The translations under genes were made by a program, and so were the position numbers. A DNA stretch of 64,000 bases from NCBI GenBank assembly GCA_030266015.1, contig JAJDHD010000003.1, forward strand, positions 1 through 64,000, given 5' to 3'. Positions 42,986-51,745 of the stretch are shown here, piece by piece (within the stretch, counting starts at the first letter, position 1; every line of letters begins with the position of its first letter). This stretch comes from Christensenellaceae bacterium OttesenSCG-928-K19. Its GTDB lineage: Bacteria > Bacillota > Clostridia > Christensenellales > Christensenellaceae. Under the pieces are notes generated by a model. That model was given only the letters and a program-made list of their open reading frames with translations, ran no database searches and was not told the DNA's origin.

Positions 42986-43510
42986 ATGATTAAAACGAAT
43001 TACGAATTGTGTGAATATATGAATACCTTTATGGAAAAGCAATTGCCCAACCCGGCGGAGCGGGTTCCTTCGCGCACAAAATATTTTGGGCTGTATGTTT
43101 TTTTATTGAACAAGGTCTTTCATTTTAAAATAGAATACTGCAAAGAGCTTATTTGTATTTTTTGCAACAGCTTTGTTTCTTATGCCAAAACCACAATAAA
43201 GCCTCCACAGGTTTATTCCGACATCACATCCTGTATTGTCGATTATGACAGGGCGTTTCATGAAGGATTAAAAATAAAGGCAGGCAATGACACAGAAAGA
43301 ATGCAAAACGCCTTTGACACTGTGGCTGGTGCTGTGCAAGAGCGGCTGGAGACTGTTGTGCCCTCGACGAAAAGAGAGCTGATATTAAAACATATCCTTG
43401 TTTTTATAGAGCAGACCTCGCCCAGGCTCAACCACATTATAAAGATAAATGACGCCAAAAGCGAATTGATTGCCGAAAATATGCGCGCCAGTAAATCTAA
43501 CCCGGACTAA
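42986..43510 (+). CDS. Hypothetical protein (174 aa), unrecognised
   Basis: From ATG 42986 (AGGATGG upstream) the ORF encodes a soluble, mostly helical protein with no signal peptide. The middle part is rich in aromatic residues and Cys (FKIEYCKELICIFCNSFVSY), possibly packing as a helical core or one marginal membrane segment; the rest is charged helix (NDTERMQNAFDTVAGAVQERL). I cannot place it in a family. It is 71 bases before a GGDEF gene on the same strand, so a role as partner or input for that cyclase is conceivable but unproven. Confidence 0.55.
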   Translation: MIKTNYELCEYMNTFMEKQLPNPAERVPSRTKYFGLYVFLLNKVFHFKIEYCKELICIFCNSFVSYAKTTIKPPQVYSDITSCIVDYDRAFHEGLKIKAGNDTERMQNAFDTVAGAVQERLETVVPSTKRELILKHILVFIEQTSPRLNHIIKINDAKSELIAENMRASKSNPD

Positions 43511-43581
43511 CCGTATCTTTCCCGTGCAAAATCTGGTATAATAGTTACAATATTTTTTACAGTCAAATTAAGTGGGGATTT

Positions 43582-44664
43582 ATGCTGACAAAAGTTGAGA
43601 ATTTTATATACCAGAGACTATCATCTCGGGCTTTTCGCTCAGATGATGAAAAGTTTCTTTTTTTGATACAGTTAATTGCCACATTGTTTGCCGCCACTGT
43701 GCATGTCATTCACCTCATCCTGTTCTCGGCATATGGAATTTGGCTTTTCACCGGGCTCAATGTCATTTGTCTGGTGATTTATGTCATTTGTTTTTTCCTC
43801 ATCAGCAAAGGACATTATACCGCGCCGGGAATTCTGCTTTCGCTGGAAGTAACCGCCTATACCCTCGCTTCGGTCGTTATGTTCGGCTCCGGCACATACC
43901 TCATCACCTATTTCATGATTGTGCTGCTGATGCAGGTGCTAATTCCCTATGCAAGCTGGAAGGTGCGTGCGCCCATCTTTGCCGCAATCTGGGTTTGTAC
44001 TGTTCTGTCCATTTTTATCGGCTTGGACAACGCGCCGATGATTGATATTTCAAGCTTTAGAACCTTCTTTTTCATCCTTAACATCCACGTTGGGATTTTT
44101 GGCCTGATTGCACAGGTTGCCATAAGCAACGTTATTACAAAACTGATTGGCCGGTTTAATGCCGAGCAGCTCGAAAAATACCGTAACCAGGCAAACCGTG
44201 ATATGCTGACCGGGCTGTATAACCGACATTTCGCGCCGCCGTTTTTCAAAAAACTAAAAGGCGACCCAATTGAGATGGACTGGTGCGTAGCCATGTTAGA
44301 TTTGGACGATTTCAAATATGTCAATGATACTTACGGCCACAAGGCGGGCGACGATGTGCTTTGCGCGGTGGCGGAAACAATAAAAGGGAACCTGCGCAAG
44401 TCAGATATCGTCTTCCGCTGGGGCGGCGAGGAGTTCCTAATTTTCCTGATGGACACCAATCTGGAGAACGGCATTGTAATACTGGAAAAGCTTCGCAAAA
44501 AGCTGGAGGAAAGCACCATTGTCGCAGACAGAAACACCCTGAAGATAACAGCCACCATTGGCGTATCCCCACTTGATATAAATGACATAGAAAAAAGCAT
44601 AAAGCAATGTGACAAGCACCTGTATGAAGGAAAAGCCCATGGCAAAAACCAGGTCGTTGCATAA
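43582..44664 (+). CDS. Membrane diguanylate cyclase (GGDEF) with I-site
   Basis: 360 residues. Six membrane helices occupy ~25-190, then a GGDEF domain (~200-355): DMLTGLYNRHF, AMLDLDDFKYVNDTYGHKAGDDVL and the active-site loop RWGGEEFLIF, a catalytically competent variant. RKSD five residues before GGEEF is the RxxD allosteric inhibitory site, so product feedback is expected. It makes c-di-GMP from two GTP; the membrane domain is an unassigned sensor. A TATAAT at 43538-43543 is a likely -10 box in the short gap before it. Confidence 0.94.
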   Translation: MLTKVENFIYQRLSSRAFRSDDEKFLFLIQLIATLFAATVHVIHLILFSAYGIWLFTGLNVICLVIYVICFFLISKGHYTAPGILLSLEVTAYTLASVVMFGSGTYLITYFMIVLLMQVLIPYASWKVRAPIFAAIWVCTVLSIFIGLDNAPMIDISSFRTFFFILNIHVGIFGLIAQVAISNVITKLIGRFNAEQLEKYRNQANRDMLTGLYNRHFAPPFFKKLKGDPIEMDWCVAMLDLDDFKYVNDTYGHKAGDDVLCAVAETIKGNLRKSDIVFRWGGEEFLIFLMDTNLENGIVILEKLRKKLEESTIVADRNTLKITATIGVSPLDINDIEKSIKQCDKHLYEGKAHGKNQVVA

Positions 44665-44895
44665 AAAGCATCTGCACTAGCCCGCATGGGCATTCCTCCC
44701 ATTTTTTTATTTCACGAGGCAATCCCGAACGCATGTTTTTAAATTTGCGATTATTTTTCTATGCCAAAATAAACACGTTAGCGTCTTTGGCCTTTATTGG
44801 AGCATTCCACCACCCGGCCGTCCCGGGCTTGACAGCAGCCTGCCCTCGCATATATGCTAAATACTGGTTTTATATCGTATAACGGAGGCTTGGCA

Positions 44896-45702
44896 ATGAA
44901 ACGGATCATTCTACTGGGAACAGGAAACGGCGATGTGGTAAATTGCTACAACACCTGCTTTGCCATACAAAACGGCCATGAATATTTTTTGGTGGATGCG
45001 GGCGGCGGCAACCGCATTGTCGCCCAGCTGCGAGACGCAAATATTCCCTTGAAAAATATCCACGACGTTTTTGTGTCGCATATCCACGCCGACCATATTT
45101 TAGGTGTTTTCTGGGTGATCCGCCGTATAGGAGAGTTGATTCTTAGTGCGGATTACGATGGAGTACTGACTATACGCAGCCATCAGCAGGTTGCAGAAGC
45201 CATCCGCGAAATCAGTATGACAATATTGCAGAAAAAATTCCGGCAGCTTTTAGATAACAGAATCCTAATCAAAGCGGTGGAGGATGGGCAGTCTGAACGC
45301 ATTTGTGGCTTTGCCCCCACCTTTTTTGATATACGCGCAAAGGGGGATCGGCAGTTTGGCTTTCATATGGAATATGAGCCGGGCAAAAGGCTGGTCTTTT
45401 TGGGCGACGAGCCATTAAACCCGGAGCTTGGCGGGCTGGTAGCCGGCAGTGATTATCTTATGCACGAGGCCTTTTGCCTTGACTCGCAGGAGCACATCTT
45501 CCGCGCTTATGAAAAAAACCATTCCACCGCAAAGGCGGCGGCAATGATGGCAGAACAGCTACAGGTTAAAAACCTTATCTTGTACCACACGGAAGAAGAA
45601 ACCCTTGCAAACAGAAAACAAATGTATACTGCCGAGGCTAAAGAATATTGCAATTGCAATGTATATGTTCCGGACGACCTAGACATAATTGCGCTAGACT
45701 AG
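44896..45702 (+). CDS. Metallo-beta-lactamase-fold hydrolase (RNase Z-like)
   Basis: 268 residues from ATG 44896, seven bases after GGAGG. Metal motif VFVSHIHADHILGVFW near residue 55 gives the HxHxDH signature; LVFLGDEPLNPEL and DYLMHEAFC near 180-195 supply the Asp and His of the second half, and a late LILYHTEEE has the final His. The fold matches the ribonuclease Z/arylsulfatase-like subgroup, but it lacks an obvious exosite, so the substrate could be a small phosphodiester or a lactone. It stands alone, with the convergent ribokinase 13 bases on. Confidence 0.85.
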   Translation: MKRIILLGTGNGDVVNCYNTCFAIQNGHEYFLVDAGGGNRIVAQLRDANIPLKNIHDVFVSHIHADHILGVFWVIRRIGELILSADYDGVLTIRSHQQVAEAIREISMTILQKKFRQLLDNRILIKAVEDGQSERICGFAPTFFDIRAKGDRQFGFHMEYEPGKRLVFLGDEPLNPELGGLVAGSDYLMHEAFCLDSQEHIFRAYEKNHSTAKAAAMMAEQLQVKNLILYHTEEETLANRKQMYTAEAKEYCNCNVYVPDDLDIIALD

Positions 45703-45714
45703 ACCCTGCGTTGG

Positions 45715-46647
45715 TTACCCTTGCCCTGCCAAAAAATCCTGTATCTCTTTTCGGGTGTGAATGGCACTGTGCGCGCCCGGGCGTTCCGTGGCAAGTGCTC
45801 CGCAAGCGCTGGCAAGCCGCAGCGTATCGCGCAAGTCCAGCCCTTCGGAAATCCCCACGGCAAATCCTGCGTTAAACGAGTCGCCCGCGGCGGTGGTGTC
45901 CACCGGGGTAACAGGGAACGCGGCAAGGCTGATCTCCCTGCTATCGTCACAATAATACGCACCCTTGCTGCCCAGCGTGATGCACACGCCCTTTACGCCC
46001 TTATTCAAAAACCACTCGGCATTTGCCCTTTTCCAGTCATCAAAAGGCATGTCTGCCAGCATCAACCCAGTGTACCCCTCGCTTTCCGTTTCATTTGGGG
46101 TAATATAATCTGTAACGCTATATATTTCCTCTGTAAGCGGCAACGCCGGGGCGGGGTTTAGCACAGTTTTTACTCCCGCATCGCGCGCCATTTGCAGGCC
46201 ATAAAGAACGGCATCCTGGTTGATCTCGTTTTGCGTAATCAAAATATCTGCCTGTTTTATCGCGCCAGAGGCCGCGTCTATATGCTCTTTGGTGATCATT
46301 TTATTGGCGCCGGGGCAGTATACCAGCATGTTATCGCCATTCTGGTCTACAAGTATTGTGCAGTTGCCCGTTTGCGCCCCTTCCACTCGTTGCAGGTAAT
46401 CGACAAGCACGCCACGCTCAGCCAAGCTACTGCGCACAATATCACCATTTTCGTCGTCACCGGTACATCCGATGAAATATGTTTGCGCGCCCAGCAGTGC
46501 AGCCTGCACAGCCTGGTTGGAGCCTTTGCCGCCCACGTGTATGCCCAGGCCAAAGCCCTCCACAATCTCCCCGCGTCGCGGCAGGCGGCTGGCAAGCGCG
46601 GTAAAGTCGCGGTTGATGCTGCCAAGCACGGCAACCTTTATATCCAT
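45715..46647 (-). CDS. rbsK: Ribokinase (PfkB family)
   Basis: 310 residues. GSINRDFTALASRLPRRGEI and GGKGSNQAVQAALLG form the substrate-binding start, and VTPVDTTAAGDSFNAGFAVG carries the catalytic Asp and anion hole of PfkB kinases. Monovalent-cation-binding residues near the C-terminus (ACGALATERPGA) are typical of ribokinase. It phosphorylates ribose at O5. It is a lone gene with no rbs transporter; rpiB is 5 kb away on the other strand. Confidence 0.9.
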   Translation of the reverse strand: MDIKVAVLGSINRDFTALASRLPRRGEIVEGFGLGIHVGGKGSNQAVQAALLGAQTYFIGCTGDDENGDIVRSSLAERGVLVDYLQRVEGAQTGNCTILVDQNGDNMLVYCPGANKMITKEHIDAASGAIKQADILITQNEINQDAVLYGLQMARDAGVKTVLNPAPALPLTEEIYSVTDYITPNETESEGYTGLMLADMPFDDWKRANAEWFLNKGVKGVCITLGSKGAYYCDDSREISLAAFPVTPVDTTAAGDSFNAGFAVGISEGLDLRDTLRLASACGALATERPGAHSAIHTRKEIQDFLAGQG

Positions 46648-46837
46648 AGAAACAACCCTCCCAGTATTTTTACAGCACCTAAACTAACGCCAAGCCATAT
46701 CATTTGCTGCCTGGCACTTTTTCGCAATGGGCGCGTTCGCGGCCATTACAGGAAACTGTATGGGGATATTATACCATAGGTCCTTCTGCAAAGGGCCTTG
46801 CTATTTTACTTTCAGGGCAAACGGGCTGCCCCAACAC

Positions 46838-46868
46838 AAAAAACCACGGTGAAAAACCATGGTTTTTT
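46838..46868. terminator. Intrinsic terminator between rbsK and the alcohol dehydrogenase gene
   Basis: AAAAAACCACGG ... CCATGGTTTTTT, eleven of twelve arm positions pair around a short A-rich loop. It ends the minus-strand alcohol dehydrogenase transcript before rbsK. Confidence 0.75.
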
Positions 46869-46892
46869 ATATCAAGCAAGAAAACCAACCCC

Positions 46893-48053
46893 TCATTGGT
46901 AATCATATAACAGCTCGTAAATCCGCGCTATTTCATCCGTGGTAAACACACGCGGGTTGTCGTCTATTGTCCCTGTGGAGATTGCATCATCCACCATGTC
47001 GCCAATCTGCCCCATAAAGTTTTCTTTTTTCACGCCCCATTCCCTGGGGCTGGGGATGTCCAGCTTCACGTTCAGCTCGCGCAGGCGTTCTACCAGAAGC
47101 AGGTTCAGGTCATCCTCTGAGAGACCGGGCGGCGCGTGATTCATGGCACGCGCAATTGCCGCATACCTTGCCGGGCTGCTGCCAATGCTATATTCCGTCA
47201 CCAGTGGCAAAAGAATGGCATGACCCGCACCATGCTTCATGCCAAACCGCACGCCCAGCGGGTAGGCCATGGCGTGGATGGCACACACTGAAGAATTGCT
47301 GATGGCAATGCCTGCATAGTTAGAGCCCATCATCATGTCCTTGCGTGCATTTTCGTTATCCGGCTCGTTATATACCGTCACAATGGAATTACTAATCAGC
47401 TCAATCGCAAGCAGCGCATACATATCCGCCACGGGGTTTGCCTTGGCAGAGATAAACGCTTCTATCGCATGGGCCAGCGCGTCCATACCCACCATGGCGG
47501 TTAGCCGCGGTGGCATGGTCATGCTCAGCTCGTAATCCACAATAGCCACATCCGGCATAAACGCATCGTCAAAGCAGGTCATCTTTACACCCTCGTCGCG
47601 TATGGTTGCCACACGGGTCGCCTCTGTTCCCGTACCTGCCGTTGTGGGAATGGCAACATGAAACACACCCCTATTCGGCACCAGAAAATAACCGTTGAAT
47701 TTGCGGAAGTCCTCTTCGTTTGTTGCCATAACGGCAACTGCCTTGCCAACGTCTATCACGCTGCCACCGCCCAGGCTCACCACTGCCTCGCAACCGCTTT
47801 TACAATAAACCTCAAACGCGGCTTGCGCCGTTTTTAAATCCGGCTCCGGCGCTATGTCGGAATAAATGAAGGGCGTAATCCCTTTTTCCTTCATGGCCTT
47901 CATCATTTCATCCACTTTGCCGGTATCCTCAAAAAAACGGTCGGACACAAGCAGCACGCGTTTTTTACGCATTTTCTCCATCTGCCGTGCTGCCTCCAGC
48001 CTGCTTCCTTTGCCGTATATGATAGTTGTGGGAATATGGCACTCAAAATTCAT
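46893..48053 (-). CDS. Iron-containing alcohol dehydrogenase
   Basis: 386 residues, typical length. NAD(P)-binding SLGGGSVIDVGKAVAV near residue 95, IPTTAGTGTEATRVATI near 140, and the metal ligands within GMDALAHAIEAFIS and GMKHGAGHAILLP near 195-280. It interconverts an alcohol and an aldehyde or ketone using NAD(P)H and Fe2+ or another divalent metal. It is preceded by a textbook sigma-54 promoter and is divergent from a sigma-54 activator, which ties it to the RuBisCO-like gene set. A role in reducing an aldehyde released by that pathway is a plausible guess. Confidence 0.92.
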   Translation of the reverse strand: MNFECHIPTTIIYGKGSRLEAARQMEKMRKKRVLLVSDRFFEDTGKVDEMMKAMKEKGITPFIYSDIAPEPDLKTAQAAFEVYCKSGCEAVVSLGGGSVIDVGKAVAVMATNEEDFRKFNGYFLVPNRGVFHVAIPTTAGTGTEATRVATIRDEGVKMTCFDDAFMPDVAIVDYELSMTMPPRLTAMVGMDALAHAIEAFISAKANPVADMYALLAIELISNSIVTVYNEPDNENARKDMMMGSNYAGIAISNSSVCAIHAMAYPLGVRFGMKHGAGHAILLPLVTEYSIGSSPARYAAIARAMNHAPPGLSEDDLNLLLVERLRELNVKLDIPSPREWGVKKENFMGQIGDMVDDAISTGTIDDNPRVFTTDEIARIYELLYDYQ

Positions 48054-48092
48054 AGCTTCGCCCTCGTTTGCATTGTGTCTACATTATAATAC

Positions 48093-48109
48093 AGCAAGAA
48101 ACGTGCCAA
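48093..48109 (-). promoter_or_regulatory. Sigma-54 promoter of the alcohol dehydrogenase gene
   Basis: On the minus strand TTGGCACG-TTTC-TTGCT is a full -24/-12 match with ten bases between GG and GC, ending 39 bases before the ATG. Its flanks share TTGCTGTAT with the promoter at 21853. Confidence 0.87.
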
Positions 48110-48198
48110 GCTTTATCCTCCCCTCGCCGCATACCTCTGCGCTTTCCATTGCCCATGCGCAGGATTGCGCACAGGCAATCTTGCGCATCTAATTAAAT

Positions 48199-48216
48199 AT
48201 ATGCACTTTTGCATAT
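48199..48216. promoter_or_regulatory. Palindrome between the alcohol dehydrogenase and activator genes
   Basis: ATATGCA-CTTT-TGCATAT, seven exact pairs. It is ~115 bases upstream of the expected start of the alcohol dehydrogenase transcript, the right distance for an activator site, and overlaps the -35 region of a TATACT box (48224-48229) that probably drives the activator gene. That placement would give activation to the left and self-repression to the right. TGCGCA repeats at 48150-48187 may be further sites. Confidence 0.7.
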
Positions 48217-48259
48217 TTCATGCTATACTATGCGTATCATCTTTTTTATGGAGCGGTTT

Positions 48260-49972
48260 ATGGATCAGTTTTATAATGATATTGCAGACAAAAGCTTTCT
48301 GGGCATGATTGTGAGCGACGAGCAATCACGCATCCTCTATTTTGATGAAAAACTGAAGGAAACCATGCGCGGGCTAAACCACCACTTTGCCCACTTTATA
48401 GACGCGGGTGACATTATCGGCATCAAAAACCTGGTGCGCCGCGAAAAAAACCTGCACATGAAGCAGCTTAATACCACAATGGAAGGACGAAAATATACCT
48501 ACCTTTACCTGTTTGACCTATCGGTGGAGCGACAGCTTGCCCTACAGTTAAAAGAGGCATCGTACGACGCGCATCTTTGGTATGAAACATTCAACCAGAT
48601 GAAGGATGCTGTACTCATCACGGATGAAAGCAATATCGTGCTTTTTGTCAACGCCGCCTTCACAGGCATGATGGGAATTCCCGCGGCGTCCATTACCGGG
48701 CAATCGCTGGAGGGCAGTGAGTTTGGCCGGGAATATTGCAAAAGCATTTTAAACCGCAGGGATTTTTCATCGGCTGTTATGGAGTTTGAAGGCCAGCGTA
48801 AATGCCTGGTTTCCTGCTCTCCCGTGTTTGACGAAGACCACAACCTGAAGCGAACACTGATCTTATTTAAAGACCTGGACGACGCGGAATTATCGCCCAA
48901 GGCGCGCACCGTATCGTTAAAAACGGACGACAGCGCCGCGCGCCCCCCAGCATCAAAGCCCATTGACAAAAAAGCATTGAACCCAGCTATGAAAAAAATC
49001 TACCGCGAAATAGACCGCCTTGCAAATGTGGATACCACCATATTGCTTACAGGCGAAACGGGCGTGGGCAAGGATTTTATCGCTGGCTATATCCACGAAA
49101 ACAGCGACCGCGCAAAAACAGGCAAGTTGGTGAAGATCAACTGCGGCGCCATACCCGAAACATTGTTTGAATCCGAACTGTTTGGCTATGAATCGGGCGC
49201 GTTTACCGGCGCGCTGAAAAGCGGCAAGATTGGGTATTTTGAAAGCGCGGCAAACGGCACACTTTATTTGGACGAAATAGGCGAGATGCCCTACCTGATG
49301 CAGGTAAAGCTGCTCTCCGCATTAAACGACAGGGAATTTTACCGCGTGGGCGGTACAAAACCAATCCAGTTCACCGCACGCGTTATTGCGGCTACAAACG
49401 CCGACCTTTCCGCCCTGATCAAAGAGAAAAAGTTCCGATCTGACCTATTTTACCGTATTAATGTTATTACCTTTGAGATACCGCCGCTCCGCGACAGGCG
49501 GGAGGAAACACTGTGGATTGCACGCGATATTCTGCAGCAATATAACGCGCACTATGGCAAAAACTGCTATTTTGACCCACTGACCATGAGCGTGTTTTTG
49601 CAATATAACTGGACGGGCAATATACGCGAAATGAAAAACCTGGTCGAGCGCCTTGTTGTCACCAGCCCCACCGACTGCATTGGCATAGAAAATATTCCCG
49701 ACGATATTTGCGAATATGTGGGCATCACCAAGGACACGCCCGCCGAAGAAATTGAGTTGCCAAAAGAAGAACCGCAGCCCGCGGTATCTGCGGCTGCCGC
49801 CACTGTGGAAATTCCGCAAGGCAAGAAGTTGCGGGAGCTTGTGGACGGCTACGAGATGCAGGTGCTGGAGCAAGCGTTAAAAAACAGTGCCTCATTAAAA
49901 GAGGCATCGGAAAAACTGGGGGTGGATATTTCCACCATCGTGCGGAAAAAACAGAAGTATAAGCTGCCCTAA
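48260..49972 (+). CDS. Sigma-54-dependent activator with PAS sensor (PAS / AAA+ / Fis)
   Basis: 570 residues from ATG 48260, six bases after GGAG; an earlier TTG frame start at 48209 overlaps the palindrome and is rejected. An N-terminal region (1-100) is followed by a PAS domain (~105-210: TFNQMKDAVLITDESNIVLFV), then the AAA+ domain: Walker A GETGVGKDFIAG, GAFTGA loop in ESGAFTGALKSGK, Walker B GTLYLDEIGEM and arginine-finger region FRSDLFYRINV. The C-terminal Fis-type helix-turn-helix is SLKEASEKLGVDISTIVRKKQ. The GAFTGA loop is the part that contacts sigma-54, so it must work with RpoN. The probable targets are the promoters at 48093 and 21853. Confidence 0.94.
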   Translation: MDQFYNDIADKSFLGMIVSDEQSRILYFDEKLKETMRGLNHHFAHFIDAGDIIGIKNLVRREKNLHMKQLNTTMEGRKYTYLYLFDLSVERQLALQLKEASYDAHLWYETFNQMKDAVLITDESNIVLFVNAAFTGMMGIPAASITGQSLEGSEFGREYCKSILNRRDFSSAVMEFEGQRKCLVSCSPVFDEDHNLKRTLILFKDLDDAELSPKARTVSLKTDDSAARPPASKPIDKKALNPAMKKIYREIDRLANVDTTILLTGETGVGKDFIAGYIHENSDRAKTGKLVKINCGAIPETLFESELFGYESGAFTGALKSGKIGYFESAANGTLYLDEIGEMPYLMQVKLLSALNDREFYRVGGTKPIQFTARVIAATNADLSALIKEKKFRSDLFYRINVITFEIPPLRDRREETLWIARDILQQYNAHYGKNCYFDPLTMSVFLQYNWTGNIREMKNLVERLVVTSPTDCIGIENIPDDICEYVGITKDTPAEEIELPKEEPQPAVSAAAATVEIPQGKKLRELVDGYEMQVLEQALKNSASLKEASEKLGVDISTIVRKKQKYKLP

Positions 49973-50055
49973 ATATAGCTGTTTAGATTTGCGCATTTTA
50001 CTATATTGCGCTTTTATTCGTTGGGTGATAAACAAGCAAGAATGCCATTACCCCT

Positions 50056-50100
50056 AAAGCTGCCGCCTGATTTCATCTGAAATACGGGTAGCGGCTTTTT
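50056..50100 (+). terminator. Probable terminator after the activator gene
   Basis: AAAGC...GCTTTTT flanks an extended stem with an inner TGATTTCA/TGAAAT pairing. The 306-base gap 49973-50278 otherwise holds only a TATAAT-like box near 50244 for the next gene. Confidence 0.6.
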
Positions 50101-50278
50101 GGATTTGCGCTGCTAACGCCCCCGGGTTGTCAAAATCCGGCTGTTCTGCCAGCACTCATTCTCATGGATGCCAGCATGTCCCCGATTACATAAGTGCGGC
50201 AACTTTAAAGCAAACGCGTGTGCCCGCAGGGTTTCCTGTTTATATATAATAAAGCACATTCAAACGGAGTGATTTAGT

Positions 50279-51739
50279 ATGTATGATGTAGTTATTATCG
50301 GCGGCGGTGTTGTGGGCGCTGCCATCGCACGCGAGCTCAGCCGTTTCCGGCTCAGCATTGCCGTGCTGGAAAAAGAAATCGACATCGCCATGGGCGCGAC
50401 AAAGGCAAATTCCGCCATTGTGCATGGCGGCTATGCGGAAGCACACGCCAAGCTGAAAGGGCGCGTTTGCTACCAGGGGCGCCGGCAATTCCAAAAGCTA
50501 AACGATGAGCTGGATTTTGGCTTTTTGCCTATCGGCTCGCTTGTACTCGCCTTTGAAGAAGGACAGCGGCAGGGGCTTGTGGAGCTATTGGAGAATGGCA
50601 AAAAGAACGGGCTGCCCGACCTGGAGTTGCTCGATGCGGCGCAGGTGCACGCGCTGGAGCCAAACGTTAACGATACAGTGAAATACGCACTATATTGCAG
50701 GGGCGCGGGTGTTTGCTCACCATTTGAGCTGGCCGTTGCGCTGATGGAAAACGCAATTGCAAACGGTGTTTCACTTTTTTTGCAAAGTGAAGTCTCTGCC
50801 ATACAAAAAATAGAAGATACCTTTCAAATCAATACGCAAAGCGGTGCTGTATATGAAGCGCGTTATGTTGTGAACGCCGCGGGGCTTTATGCGGCACAAG
50901 TCGCGGCTATGGCTGGAACTGGTGATTTTTCCATCCACCCGCGCTCGGGCGAGTATATACTGATGCGCGAAGGCACGGGCAAGCTTGCGGGCCAGGTGCT
51001 CTTTCAAATGCCTACAAAAATGGGCAAGGGCATTCTGGTCACGCCCACGGTTTACGGCAACCTGCTCCTGGGGCCGGATGCGCTGGACGAGCAAAGCAGC
51101 GACCGGAACACCCATGTGCAGCGCCTGCACAGTATTTTTAAAACGGCAAAGCAGACCACGGATAAGCTGGATGCGTCCAAATTCCTGCGCAGCTTTGCGG
51201 GTGTGCGCGCCGTGGCAAGTACAGATGATTTTATCATTGGAAAAAGCAGTGTGGCAGGGTTTATCAACGCCGCGGGCATTCAATCCCCCGGTGTCACCTC
51301 CTCGCCCGCCATTGCGCAGCTCGTGCGTGACAATCTGTCGGATTCCGGGTTGGAGCTGGCGGATAATCCACACTTCAACCCACACAGGCAAGCGCCTTAT
51401 GTTGCAGAAGAACCCGTTGCCCCCCCTCTGTTAAAAGAGCTGGTGGAGCTCGCCGAGGGGAAAGATCAACGTATTGTTTGCCGTTGTATGCAGGTGCGTG
51501 AATCCGCCATACGCGAAGCGCTGGCACGCGGCATCCCGCTGCAAACGGTAGACGCGGTAAAGCGCCGCACGCTCGCGGGTATGGGCATGTGCCAAGGCAT
51601 GTTTTGTCGCCCACGCACCGCCTCGCTGCTCTCCCACCATTATGACCGGCCTATAGACAGCCAGCCTGATTATGTTCGCGAAGGCCTGCAACGTGTGGAG
51701 AAAAAGGAATTCCTGGATTATATGCGCAATAACGGCTGA
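50279..51739 (+). CDS. GlpA-like FAD oxidoreductase with C-terminal 2Fe-2S (BFD-like) domain
   Basis: 486 residues. FAD-binding VVIIGGGVVGAAIARELSR at the start, GATKANSAIVHGGY near 40 and the dinucleotide-binding end INAAGIQSPGVTSSPAIA near 330 mark the glycerol-3-phosphate dehydrogenase/L-2-hydroxyglutarate oxidase family. The C-terminus has CRCMQVRESAIREAL and GMGMCQGMFC, the four Cys of a BFD-like [2Fe-2S] domain. Anaerobic relatives work with a second flavoprotein and a small DUF1667 protein; neither is present here, so the electron acceptor is uncertain. The likely substrate is glycerol 3-phosphate or a 2-hydroxy acid. Confidence 0.88.
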   Translation: MYDVVIIGGGVVGAAIARELSRFRLSIAVLEKEIDIAMGATKANSAIVHGGYAEAHAKLKGRVCYQGRRQFQKLNDELDFGFLPIGSLVLAFEEGQRQGLVELLENGKKNGLPDLELLDAAQVHALEPNVNDTVKYALYCRGAGVCSPFELAVALMENAIANGVSLFLQSEVSAIQKIEDTFQINTQSGAVYEARYVVNAAGLYAAQVAAMAGTGDFSIHPRSGEYILMREGTGKLAGQVLFQMPTKMGKGILVTPTVYGNLLLGPDALDEQSSDRNTHVQRLHSIFKTAKQTTDKLDASKFLRSFAGVRAVASTDDFIIGKSSVAGFINAAGIQSPGVTSSPAIAQLVRDNLSDSGLELADNPHFNPHRQAPYVAEEPVAPPLLKELVELAEGKDQRIVCRCMQVRESAIREALARGIPLQTVDAVKRRTLAGMGMCQGMFCRPRTASLLSHHYDRPIDSQPDYVREGLQRVEKKEFLDYMRNNG

Positions 51740-51745
51740 TTGCCG

